Origin: Mycobacterium sp. 1245111.1
GTDB taxonomy: Bacteria; Actinomycetota; Actinomycetes; Mycobacteriales; Mycobacteriaceae
Assembly: GCF_001673405.1 (NCBI RefSeq)
Contig: NZ_LZLV01000064.1
Location: 1 to 58,965 of the forward strand
Length of the DNA: 58,965 nucleotides
Direction of reading: 5' to 3'
This document shows positions 1-9,700 of the stretch, in pieces (position 1 is the stretch's first letter; the number at the start of each line of letters is the position of its first letter). A program made the translations under genes and the position numbers. The notes beneath the pieces were generated by a model. The model worked only from the letters and a program-made list of their open reading frames with translations, was not told the origin of the DNA and did no database searches.

Positions 1-74
1 TACCGCTTCGACGTACTCCCTGACATGACTCCAACTTTCCCAACAAGTGGAGTCTCCGGACATGCCGGGGCGGT

Positions 75-344
75 TCATTGCGCTCTCCGATTGGAGATTT
101 GCCCGGGCTCGCGCCGTCTTTCACGTAGTGCTCGAATGGCGGTGGTGCGCGATTGTTTGTCTCGGCCCAGCCATTCGTCGCGCAGGATGGGCCAGGCCTC
201 GCGCACGAACTCGTCTTTCGGCCGCGCTCCGTAGATCTGTTTGAGGGCGTCGGCCGCGTCCTCGCCGCCTTCGACCAGCTGGCGGTATAGCTGATGGAGA
301 AGGGCATCAGGGAGGTTTGACCAACAAAATTTGTATCTAGGCAT
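75..344 (-). CDS. Small conserved actinobacterial protein of unknown function (89 aa)
   Basis: The product is a soluble 89-residue protein with no signal peptide or membrane segment. Its N-terminus MPRYKFCWSNLP and the later GARPKDEFVREAWPILRDEW are highly ordered, and I recall similar short proteins from other actinobacteria, so I treat it as a real gene. I know no function for it. It lies on the same strand as the large helicase cassette but is separated from it by an opposite-strand gene, so it probably has its own promoter between 345 and 490. The C-terminal third is rich in Arg and Gln, which would suit nucleic-acid contact, but that is only a guess. Confidence 0.6.
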   Translation of the reverse strand: MPRYKFCWSNLPDALLHQLYRQLVEGGEDAADALKQIYGARPKDEFVREAWPILRDEWLGRDKQSRTTAIRALRERRREPGQISNRRAQ

Positions 345-490
345 TGCCTGGATGCCGTTCGAAATTTTGCATAGATCTCCGCGTTGCTTTCGCCTCGTTT
401 TAACCTAAGACTGCGGCCTTGGTCGCGTGGCCCGTTGAAAAATTGAGCCAACGGCCAGCAACCGCAAGGCCACCCACGGATGGAGATCAG

Positions 491-925
491 TTGATCGGCG
501 AGATTGCAGGAATGGCTACGGCTGTCGGAGTTTTCGTCGGAGCTGCAGGCCTGTTCGCTCAGACGCGCGCCCGAAAATTCGGCCTCGCTCAGGTCTACAT
601 CAAGCGTTACTGGGAAGTGGACGAGCTTTTCGTCGGTGACGATCGTCAGCGCCACGAGTCTACCTATGCGCGCCGATACCTTCGGTTGTGTGAGGACGAG
701 TTCGACGCGGCGCGGTTGGGATGGGTGGACATAGCAGTGTGGCGAGCTTGGCACGAAGGCATCCGGTCGCAGGTGCAGCGGGAAGGCTTCAACGTCGACA
801 AGTATGTACAGCTCAAGCGCTGTATCGAGCAGAGCGATCACCAGGCGACCAAGTGCCGCGGTCTCGGCAAACTCAGTGTCAGGCGGAAGTTCTCGTGGCG
901 GTTCGAGAGCCTGTTCAGCGGTTGA
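491..925 (+). CDS. Small membrane-anchored protein of unknown function
   Basis: About 144 residues. An N-terminal hydrophobic segment (roughly residues 6-24, GMATAVGVFVGAAGLFA) is followed by a charged cytoplasmic part with the pattern YIKRYWEVDELF and RRYLRLCEDEFDAARLGWVD. This layout is typical of short actinobacterial membrane proteins resembling the DUF4760 group. The TTG at 491 is my preferred start because GGAG lies five bases upstream and the membrane segment would then begin at once. The frame stays open back to a TTG at 419, and an ATG lies at 512. The gene is divergent from the 89-residue gene and convergent with the helicase cassette. No function can be assigned. Confidence 0.5.
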   Translation: MIGEIAGMATAVGVFVGAAGLFAQTRARKFGLAQVYIKRYWEVDELFVGDDRQRHESTYARRYLRLCEDEFDAARLGWVDIAVWRAWHEGIRSQVQREGFNVDKYVQLKRCIEQSDHQATKCRGLGKLSVRRKFSWRFESLFSG

Positions 926-1062
926 GCTTCGACGTACTTCCGCTCCGCCAGGCCCTTCAATCGACTCTGGCACGCGGACACATCTAGATCGACAACGGAC
1001 GCCGTGCGTACGCGATGCGCCAGAGCTGTCGGCGAGGACTAATGGATGAGCCTGAACGTTGA

Positions 1063-4000
1063 TCATGACGGCCTTGCCACCTTGCTGCCCCACCGCGGCT
1101 CTGCAACCGAACCGGATCCAAAGATCGCCTTCGCCATCTCCGTCCACGCCGGCGTATCGACACCGTGGGCGTCATCGGTCCACACCAAAATCCCGTTGGG
1201 CCCGTCTTTGACTCCAGCGAGCGCACGCCCCTCTGAGTCCAGCGCCGGAGTGATGCCGTTGCGGCGATACCATTCGAGCTTTTCGTCCCACCGTCTCGCA
1301 TAAGACGGTTGATTCATCTTTCCCAGATGCTCCCAGTAGACGGGAACCCCTGATGGCCGGCTGATCGTGAAGTCCGGGCGGCACCATGTGCCGTCGTCAC
1401 CTTTGAGTAGTACTTCATATCGCCATCGTCCGGGGACTACCTTCTCCAGGACGTCCGCGACGATCACCTCGTTCTTGCTGCGGACCATTTCTCCGTTGAC
1501 GGCGACATGAATCAAGTTGCTGTCGAACGGTTGTGGTACACCATCGACTTCGATCACCGTCGGCCTGGAAGCAACAAACAGGTCGGTTAACCGTCGGGCC
1601 GTTTCTGAGTACCGCGGATGGGCTAGCTCCACCAGGTCGTCGACTGAACCGTCGTGCAGGATCACCACACGGCTTCTTTGCCGAGTAAGCGCGGCGTACA
1701 ACAACTCTCGAGATACCCGAACCCTTTTGGGCAGCACGAGGATGGTGGTTTCGAACTCAGACCCTTGCGACTTGTGAACGGTGACCGCCCAAGCGAGCTC
1801 GAGCGGCGGGTCTTCTGTCGAACTCGGCCAGTATCGGTAGGTCGCGCCGACTTGTGACGAGAATTCGACATCTGCCGGTGGGCGCGGAGTGTTAGTCCAT
1901 CGCCCAACCACCACGCCGATTTCGCCGTTAGCGACGTAGTTCAATCCGGATTCTTGCGGCCATGCTTTTGCTCGTGAATCGTTCCGCGTCTGCATGACTT
2001 TGTCGCCCCGGACGATCTGCTCGGGCCCGAGCGGCCTTGGGTTGCGCCACCCCTTGTATCTGAACGCGAGGTCGAGATCTTTTGCGCGCAGAGACCTTTT
2101 GATGTGGCGGTTGATCTCGACTACGCCGAACGCGCGCGACCTGAAGGGGCTGAGTATCTGCCACCGCTCCACTCCCTCACCCGCTCCGCCCTTACCGGTT
2201 CTCCAGTTGAGGTACTTGCGATCTTCGGAGAGGACGCCGCCGTAGCTCAGCTTGAAGGCAATCTCGGGATCATCATGCTTCGACCAGTCAATCGTTTGCT
2301 TCAGTACGTCGTCGATGGATTTGACGATGTCGCCTTCGCACCATTGCCGGTACTCGACATGCGCTGAGGCGGTTCCAGCGCGTAATCGTTCCCAAACCGA
2401 ATCGGCGCCAGCGCCGACTTCACCGTCACCGAACCACTGGGCGAGTAGCACGTCGTCGCGGCTGCTGCCGCCTTGTCGTCGCGACACGGTCAGCTCGACA
2501 TATGACGGGGCCACCCGCGTTGGTGTGTCGAACGATCCGGGATGTAAGCGATTTACCAAGTCGACGAACGGGCGACCCGCTCCAATCGGAGGCAACTGTC
2601 GCGGATCGCCAACAAGCACGAGCCGCTGCACGTTACCCAGCGCGGACAATGTCGCCGCGAGCATCTCTTCTGTCAGCATCGATGCTTCGTCGATGACAAC
2701 CAAGCCGGCGTCCTCCGCAAACTTGGAGTTCACCTGCCGATACAGGTCCCGGTCTGGGTCGAATCCACCCTTCTTGACGAGAAAAGAGGCCAGCGTTCGT
2801 GCTTCGCGACCCACCTTTGTTCTCATCTGCACACTTGCCTTGCCTGTAGGCGCTAGCAGCAGCACACCCTTGTTAGAGATTGCCGGAAGATCGGCTAGTG
2901 CTCTCAGGAGTGTGGTCTTTCCGGTGCCGGCAGGACCTACGAGAACTGAGATACGCGAACGAAATAGCTCGACCAGGCCAGCCGCCTTTTCGACACGTGC
3001 CGCTTCTTCGTCTTCGTCCAGCGCGACGTCGTGCCCGCCGGCTTTCAGGGTGTTGTCGATCTGCTCACGGGCGTCGAAATCGACCGCGCGCGTCGAAACG
3101 TTGAACCTTGGCTCGGTCCACTCGAGGATCTTTCGCTTTGCATCTACCAGCTCAGCTAGTTTGTAGGCGGGCTGCCCATCTCCAAGTTTTGCTCCGTAGA
3201 ACGGAGACCAGAAGTCCGCAGGCTCAAGGGCCCCTGCGTCGAGCTTTAACCCCTTGAGCAGTGCGGGTGAAATAGCAACTGGGTCAACAATATCCATGTC
3301 ATCGACCCGCGCAATCATTTCTTTCTCAGGGACGATTGTGTCCCCATTGTTTGCCGCCGCTCTCAAAACATCGGTCATCAGTGCTCTGACACGGCGCCAG
3401 TCTCGGTGATCCACCATTCGGCACTCTTGCGGAACCTGGGACGCCCAGCGCGCGTGCGCCGAGGGAAACAGTGCACGATCAACCGTTCGAAGCCCAATTT
3501 GCTGCGTATCCGAGTAGGTGCACACGGCCGCGAGATACGGATCCTCCAACAAATCAACAGGTTCCAGGCCGCCCGCCGACTTGCCTGACATGATCAGCGC
3601 AATCTGGTCCGGGCGCACGTCCATGGTGGACAGCAGCTTGTATACGGTTCGGACCTGAGAGTCGGTATGCGTCCACTCGAGGCCGACTGATTCCGAAATC
3701 ATTCCCTTCAGCGTTTCGGGCCAAGCCTTGCTATCGGCAAAGCCCTCTTCCAAGACTTGCCAAGGCTCCATGGGTGCCTCGGTGAGCTCGCGGGCAACGA
3801 CATGCGCATGCCGGACTTGCAGGTGTGCCAAGACCGCGGCCAGGCCAGGCAACGGTCCGCGCTCATCCCACAGCCGGTGGATTTGTTTGTCGATCCACGA
3901 TAGAGCGGCGGCCGGCACCTCGATGCCCAAATTCTGCATGCCGCCGGCGGCGGACCGCAGTGAGCCGAGCGCGTCGATAGCGAGATCGTTACTGACATGC

Positions 4001-4815
4001 TCTGTCACGAAGGAAAATTCAGCGTTTCGCCCGTCGGGCACCCATGCCAGTGCGGACGAGACGTCAACGCCTCGGTCCGTGAGCTCGATAAGCTTCTGAT
4101 AGGGGAGCAGTACACCATGCTGCTGGTCTGTCCGCAGTGAGTGAACGACCTTCGTTTCCCACATCGACGAGTCGAACGGCTGATCGCCGGACTGAACCCA
4201 GAAGCCCGGAAACGCGATTGACTCGATCATCGCGGCACCGACGAGTAGCCGATCGGTCCGATCGTCTTGTAGTGGTGAGTGTTTGAGGTAGACGAAGACC
4301 AGACTGGAGCCGGCCAGAACCGGTTCAAAGAACGAACGAATCACTGACTGTTGATTGCGGCCATCCATGATCCATGTCGGCTTCTTGAGTCCAAGTATCT
4401 GACCCACGCACGCCTCGGCGTCGGGGTCGTAATCACCGCGCCAGTTCGGCCACAAATCTTTTTCGAATGATTCGCGGGCCATCCACCTAAACGGAACAGC
4501 TTCAAAAGAGTACGGCGGCATGCTGAGTAGCGTCGGCTCGAGATGCCCCTTCAGAGCCGGGTATGTCGCGTACGGGTGAACTTTGGTTACCTGGTAGCCG
4601 TTCGGAGACATGAAGGTCCCGCGCTCGCTCAAGCAAGGAATCGCGTTGAGCTTCCCGATGTCTTCGAGTGCGTGCGCAACTTCGTAACTGTCATCGCGCT
4701 TAGCGCCGATGTTCTTCAGCAGAAGACATGACGAGTTGTCGAGTGGGTTCGCACACAGACGTTCGTCCCACGGCTGGTCACGCCAAGGCACTCGCATTGA
4801 CAAGTGGGTAACCAT
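1063..4815 (-). CDS. RecD-like SF1 helicase fused to a C-terminal PD-(D/E)XK-type nuclease
   Basis: A 1250-residue protein and the last gene of the helicase cassette. The first ~600 residues match nothing I recognise. A complete SF1B (RecD/TraI-like) motor follows: Walker A GPAGTGKT at 627-634, Walker B VVIDEAS at 706-712, motif III GDPRQLPP at 736-743, and near residue 1010 HKSQGSEF with YAALTRQRSR. The last ~135 residues look like a restriction-type nuclease: E1116, PDF with D1148, and the E1162-H-L-G element followed by YARRWDEKLEWY. A protein with motor and nuclease in one chain could unwind and cut DNA, but substrate and polarity are inferred. The start follows the upstream stop by six bases and has AGGAC about five bases before it. 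A defence or repair role is possible; RecD2 alone would lack the nuclease. Confidence 0.82.
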   Translation of the reverse strand: MVTHLSMRVPWRDQPWDERLCANPLDNSSCLLLKNIGAKRDDSYEVAHALEDIGKLNAIPCLSERGTFMSPNGYQVTKVHPYATYPALKGHLEPTLLSMPPYSFEAVPFRWMARESFEKDLWPNWRGDYDPDAEACVGQILGLKKPTWIMDGRNQQSVIRSFFEPVLAGSSLVFVYLKHSPLQDDRTDRLLVGAAMIESIAFPGFWVQSGDQPFDSSMWETKVVHSLRTDQQHGVLLPYQKLIELTDRGVDVSSALAWVPDGRNAEFSFVTEHVSNDLAIDALGSLRSAAGGMQNLGIEVPAAALSWIDKQIHRLWDERGPLPGLAAVLAHLQVRHAHVVARELTEAPMEPWQVLEEGFADSKAWPETLKGMISESVGLEWTHTDSQVRTVYKLLSTMDVRPDQIALIMSGKSAGGLEPVDLLEDPYLAAVCTYSDTQQIGLRTVDRALFPSAHARWASQVPQECRMVDHRDWRRVRALMTDVLRAAANNGDTIVPEKEMIARVDDMDIVDPVAISPALLKGLKLDAGALEPADFWSPFYGAKLGDGQPAYKLAELVDAKRKILEWTEPRFNVSTRAVDFDAREQIDNTLKAGGHDVALDEDEEAARVEKAAGLVELFRSRISVLVGPAGTGKTTLLRALADLPAISNKGVLLLAPTGKASVQMRTKVGREARTLASFLVKKGGFDPDRDLYRQVNSKFAEDAGLVVIDEASMLTEEMLAATLSALGNVQRLVLVGDPRQLPPIGAGRPFVDLVNRLHPGSFDTPTRVAPSYVELTVSRRQGGSSRDDVLLAQWFGDGEVGAGADSVWERLRAGTASAHVEYRQWCEGDIVKSIDDVLKQTIDWSKHDDPEIAFKLSYGGVLSEDRKYLNWRTGKGGAGEGVERWQILSPFRSRAFGVVEINRHIKRSLRAKDLDLAFRYKGWRNPRPLGPEQIVRGDKVMQTRNDSRAKAWPQESGLNYVANGEIGVVVGRWTNTPRPPADVEFSSQVGATYRYWPSSTEDPPLELAWAVTVHKSQGSEFETTILVLPKRVRVSRELLYAALTRQRSRVVILHDGSVDDLVELAHPRYSETARRLTDLFVASRPTVIEVDGVPQPFDSNLIHVAVNGEMVRSKNEVIVADVLEKVVPGRWRYEVLLKGDDGTWCRPDFTISRPSGVPVYWEHLGKMNQPSYARRWDEKLEWYRRNGITPALDSEGRALAGVKDGPNGILVWTDDAHGVDTPAWTEMAKAIFGSGSVAEPRWGSKVARPS

Positions 4816-4821
4816 TTCGTC

Positions 4822-6768
4822 CTATTTACGTCGCAGTTCGTCCGGCAGCGGTCGGACGTGAACAATTGAGAGTTCGCGATTCCCGCGGGTTAGCGCTGTG
4901 TAGAGCGGGCCCTTTCGGCTGAAGTTCTCGGGAAAGTCGGCCGGCTCGGCCACCACAACTGCATCGAACTCGAGGCCTCGTGCGGCGTCGTGAGAACTGA
5001 CCGTGACTTCCCGGCCGTTCTTCTCCCAGAGCTGCGGGCCACGGTCGGATCTACGCCACCCTGCTGAACGCAACGCAGTTTCGATCACCGACGGCGTCGG
5101 GGAGATGACGGCCACGGTACCCGTCGGATACTCATTCGTGAGCCGCTTGACTTCTCGAACGACGCTGCCGTCGAGTTCTTTTGGACTCACCTTTTGGATG
5201 GCTGGCTCGGGTCCTCTGTCTTGGAGCGCATACGTCTTGCGTACGGCTCGTGGCAGCAAGCGGTTGGCAAAGTCCAAAATCGGCTTCGTCGAACGGTATC
5301 CCCGCTTCATTTGGCGAATTGGGGTTTCTGGGTCGATGGCTATGACCTCGAGTACCTGCGCCCAATCGCCGAGCGTGTGGTCGGATCTGCGCTGATTGAG
5401 ATCACCGAGAATCGTCCATGCGTCCGCCTCGTTGATCTCATCCAGGAGAAGCCATTCCAGCGGGGTCACGTCTTGTGCTTCGTCCACGATGACGTGTTCG
5501 ATGTTGGCAAGTTCAGCCGGCTTCGCGATCTCCCATTTGATGAAGGCGACGAGGGGTGCGTGGACTCGCTGCGTCAAAGCCTTCTTATAGGCTGGTAACT
5601 GGCGCAGGTAGGCCAACCAATCTTTCTTTTGTGTGACTGTGCCGCTGTGAGACCGCAGGTACTCATATACCTGTTCGGAAGTCGGGGTCACTCCCTTGGC
5701 GGTTTTCAACTTGGCAATCGCGGAACGGGCGAGTCTCGCCAATTCCCAGTCGACGTCTTGATAGCTACGTGAGACGCCCCCATGCGGGGACTTCTTTCCG
5801 CCGATGATCAGGTCGGCGAGCTCGTGGAGCGATAACACCTTGACTCGCTCGGTATCCCCGGCGAGCTTCGCAACCACCTGCCGAACGTGCCGTGAGTAGC
5901 CAGTCGTCGGCCCGACGAGCAACACGTCCCCGTCGAGCGCGTTCTCCGGGGGTGTCTCCTCGTTCACCAGATAGGCGGCGCGGTGCGAGGCCACGATCGT
6001 CTTGCCGGTGCCCGGTTGGCCTTCAATGATGACGCTGTCCATGGCAGGAATCGTGACGAGTGCGTATTGATCGGGCTGCAACGTCGCAAGAACGGGCGCA
6101 AGGCTTTTGGTTCTCGGTGCCAGCATCTGAGCCCGCAGCAGTGGTTCGGCTCGTAATGGAGGAAGTTCTGTGGCGGGCTCACCCATTTCGTTCGAGAGAC
6201 TCGCCATATGGCTGTATTGCGAAACTTCAGCAAGTGTCTCTGAACAGGATGCCTGATCGGACACTGTCGGCGGCAGCTTGGGGAGATTTGGCCGCTTTGG
6301 AGGCGCTGGTATAGAGAGTTCGCGCTTCTTGAACGGCTCTTTTGGCGCATCAGCGCGTAAGGCCTCGTCGATGAAATCGACGATCTGCCCGTTGTGACGG
6401 CTGAAGGCGCGTACGACTGCCACTTCATCGCAGAGGTCGTGATGCTCTTGGCCCCGAAAAAAAGTGCACGCGATGGGCGCTGTCCAGCCAAATACATTGA
6501 CACCATTGATCGTTGCGTAGGTTTCACCGATGTAGAAATCGGATCCGCCATCGAGGATTTTTTGGTCTGGGTGAGCCAGTGCGACGCGCCCGACCAACTC
6601 GCCGCTGCGGATCTCCCGTTTCTTGGGTAGCCCGCCGCCGACCCACAGACTGTTGCGTGGGCCTTGATATGCGGATGGCCTACGCGCCCGCTCGTCGAGT
6701 ACCTTCGTGTATTGCTTCTGGGCCGTCCGCTCGTCCTCGAGTTCGAGGTCCTTACGATGTGTGCTCAT
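4822..6768 (-). CDS. HelD/UvrD-like SF1 helicase
   Basis: A 648-residue SF1A ATPase. Walker A (EGQPGTGKT, 249-257) and Walker B (VIVDEAQD, 426-433) are intact, and GLEFDAVVV plus LYTALTRGNREL near the C-terminus supply motifs V and VI. The N-terminus resembles HelD, the RNA-polymerase-recycling helicase: a charged helical start, then FYIGET and a degenerate form of the HelD WRAPVARPFY region (GWTAPIACTFFRG). HelD of M. smegmatis is somewhat longer. Its ATG overlaps the stop of the SNF2 gene (ATGA), which implies translational coupling. It may act on stalled transcription complexes or simply on DNA; the sequence does not decide. It is not a canonical PcrA or UvrD, which lack this N-terminal region. 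Confidence 0.8.
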   Translation of the reverse strand: MSTHRKDLELEDERTAQKQYTKVLDERARRPSAYQGPRNSLWVGGGLPKKREIRSGELVGRVALAHPDQKILDGGSDFYIGETYATINGVNVFGWTAPIACTFFRGQEHHDLCDEVAVVRAFSRHNGQIVDFIDEALRADAPKEPFKKRELSIPAPPKRPNLPKLPPTVSDQASCSETLAEVSQYSHMASLSNEMGEPATELPPLRAEPLLRAQMLAPRTKSLAPVLATLQPDQYALVTIPAMDSVIIEGQPGTGKTIVASHRAAYLVNEETPPENALDGDVLLVGPTTGYSRHVRQVVAKLAGDTERVKVLSLHELADLIIGGKKSPHGGVSRSYQDVDWELARLARSAIAKLKTAKGVTPTSEQVYEYLRSHSGTVTQKKDWLAYLRQLPAYKKALTQRVHAPLVAFIKWEIAKPAELANIEHVIVDEAQDVTPLEWLLLDEINEADAWTILGDLNQRRSDHTLGDWAQVLEVIAIDPETPIRQMKRGYRSTKPILDFANRLLPRAVRKTYALQDRGPEPAIQKVSPKELDGSVVREVKRLTNEYPTGTVAVISPTPSVIETALRSAGWRRSDRGPQLWEKNGREVTVSSHDAARGLEFDAVVVAEPADFPENFSRKGPLYTALTRGNRELSIVHVRPLPDELRRK

Positions 6769-9700
6769 TCTGGCTCTCCGGCAATGATCTCCAGGACGCA
6801 GACGGCCAGATGCTCCAGTCGAATCTCTGGCTGCGACTCACCGGCGACATCCTCGCTGAGACTTGCGAATCGTTCCTCGGCCCTTCGCAATTGGCTCCTG
6901 AAGAGATCGACGGAGCTTTCGCGCCGACCGCGGCTGAGGGTCGTCGCGATCCTCTTCTCGATGGCCGCTCTTCGGCGGTGATACTGCGCCTCTAGGCTGA
7001 TCAGCTTTGCTTCCTTGAGCGCGCCGAACTCACTGTCTCTTTTCGCCTGTTCGTGGACATGCCGAAAGTCGAGTTGGTTAGCTGCCCGTTCGGCAAGTCG
7101 ATCCAGGCGCTCTAGTGACGGCAAGGGTGCGTCGATGAGACCGCCTCTGGCCAGAGCCGCAAGCAGGGCGTGGACGGGCGCTTCGCCCGCATTGCGTCCC
7201 TCGTCTGTCACAGCGCATCCCCAGATTTCGTCTCCCGCACGCGAGGCGGATACTGCCGTCGCTAACACTGCAACGTAGATGCCCGGTACGACATCTTCTT
7301 CCAGCGTGCTGATCTGGAGCGATGCGAATCTTGCCTGCCGGTGACCAGGCACGGCTGCCGCGGCCATCGCGAGCGGACTTGTCGCCGTCAACAGGTTGCC
7401 GCCGCTGGTTCGCGCGAGCTCCTGGTCTAGCAAAAGCTGCATCGGCAGCTCGTTGCGGAGGAACGAGGTCACCGAGCTGATCTCGGAGCGAGTCCTTTTG
7501 TTCGACTTCGCGAGTTCGTCGACCCTGGCGGCCATCGCAGGGTTGCCGCGAAGCTCGACGCTGACACCGTCGCGTGCGAAGGTGATGCCTTCAGCTCCGT
7601 CTATTCGCGCCCAGTCATCAATCAACAACGCCAACTCGCGCTGGCCGATGTAACTACCAGTGCGGACCAGATCATCCTCTAAACCTGCGACGTCGACGTC
7701 GTTGCTCACGAGTAGCGCGCTCGATGCGTCTGAAATGTCCTGTACGCCTGCCTTTTGCTCCTCGATGGCGGTAATTGCTTCGTGAAGCCGCTGCTCTCGC
7801 TGCTCCGCGCTCAATGTGAAGTCGAACCCCGCCTGCAACACCTTAGTCGCTTCGACCGCGATGATTGGCTCGAGTGCGCCGATCGAGGATTCGAATATCT
7901 CGATGCGATCGAGAAGTCGGGAGAGGATGCGTTCGTCGATGGTGCTCTCGTTGACGAAGTTCACGACGACGATGGTTTCTTCTTGCTGACCAATCCGATC
8001 AATCCGACCGATCCGCTGCTCGATCTCCATCGGGTTCCATGGCAGGTCGTAATTTATGACTGCAGAACAGAATTCGAAGTCTAGGCCTTCGCTTGCGACG
8101 CGGTTGGCGAGCACGAAGTCGTATTCGCCGGCGCGGAAGCTAGCCATGATCTTGCGGCGCCCCTCGCGATCCACGCCCCCATGCATGACTGCCACTCGAA
8201 ATTCATGCGCCAGCCGCTGCTGCAGATACGCGAGAGTCGGCCTTGAGTGCGTGAAAAGTAATGCACGCTTTCGCTTCTCATGGAAGTGAAGGAGGACCTC
8301 GTAAAGCAGGTCGAATTTGGTGTCGACGGTCTCGGGAAGAAGACTAGCGGCCTCGATCAGGCCGGCATGTGGCTCCAGCCGCGTTGCCGAATCGCCGGAG
8401 TCCGCATCGGAGATTGCCCCGAACGAAACGGGGTCGAGCACAGCACGGCGGGCCATTGGCAAGCACGCGCTGGCGAGCCGCAGTGGCATCTGCATCGCAA
8501 AGTAGAGCGGGCGCTCCATAGCCTTTGCTCGCGTTTCGCACCAGGCCAGGTATTCCGCGTAGAAGTCCTCTTCAGCATCGGTCCAGATGACGTCCTGTCG
8601 ATCTTCGGTGCGTTTGGCCTTGCGGTCGTCGACCTCGACTTTTTTGGTGCGCGTGATGACGGTGGACAGGGTGTTCAAATCAGCGAGATATCTTTTGGCA
8701 TCGACGATTTCGCGTGGTGTCAGTTTATCTTTGTCAAGCAGCTGGGTCAGAAGCTTGAAATCAGCTCGCTGCATGAGCGGTCCACCCAGAGCAGTGCCGC
8801 CGAGTTTGTTGAGCTCGGCGAGCAGATCGCGACCGCTCACACCCTTCTGAACGAGCTTGGCCGCGACGCTATTGGTGATCCGGTTGGGCTCCAGTCGGAG
8901 CTCGAGGTCGCGGATGTCGCCGTAGTCTTCAGGTGCGAGCAGTTCCAATAGATTGAGCAAGTCTTGTTGGTGAAGATTGATCGGTGTCGCTGTGAGGAAT
9001 ATCAGATTGTCGGCCCACTCGGCGATCTCGGTCCCCAGCGCATAGCTCTTGGTGTCCTGGTTGCGCATCGCGTGGGCCTCGTCGACGATGACGAGATCGA
9101 ACTCGGGCGGAACATCTTTCAGATCATCGAGTCCATCCCACGTCCTTAGACGTTCGAGGCTGGAGATGTGGGCGCGTCTCTGTGGTAACCGATTCTGGCG
9201 ATGCTGCTCGGCGAAGTTCGTCAGGCCGTTCCCGTCGAGCTCCATCAGTTCGAACTCAAACCGGTCGGCCATCTCCTCCTTCCACTTGTTCAGCAGTCCT
9301 GACGGGCACACGACGAGAACGCGATCGGCCTCCCGTCGAGCCTCGAGTTCCGTCCATATCAGACCGGCTTCGATCGTTTTACCGAGACCAACCTCGTCCG
9401 CGATGAGTAGGCGAGCCTTGCCGGTCTGGAGCAGCTTGAGTACAGGTTTGAACTGATACGGGCGAAACGTTGTTCTGGTTGCGCGAAAAGAAAAGAGGGT
9501 GTTGGCGAACTTGCCCAATAGCTTGGCGCGGGTGAGTGTCGCACCGAATCGGTCCGCGGGTGTTGGTTCACCCGTGACCCAGGTCTGCGGGCTATCTATC
9601 CGCGGCCGCGGCCTTAGCTTTGACTCGATGATGGTTTGTTTGCGACCTTGCACAACGACCGTGTAGGACCATTGACGGCTGAGATATCTTCGTTCACGCA

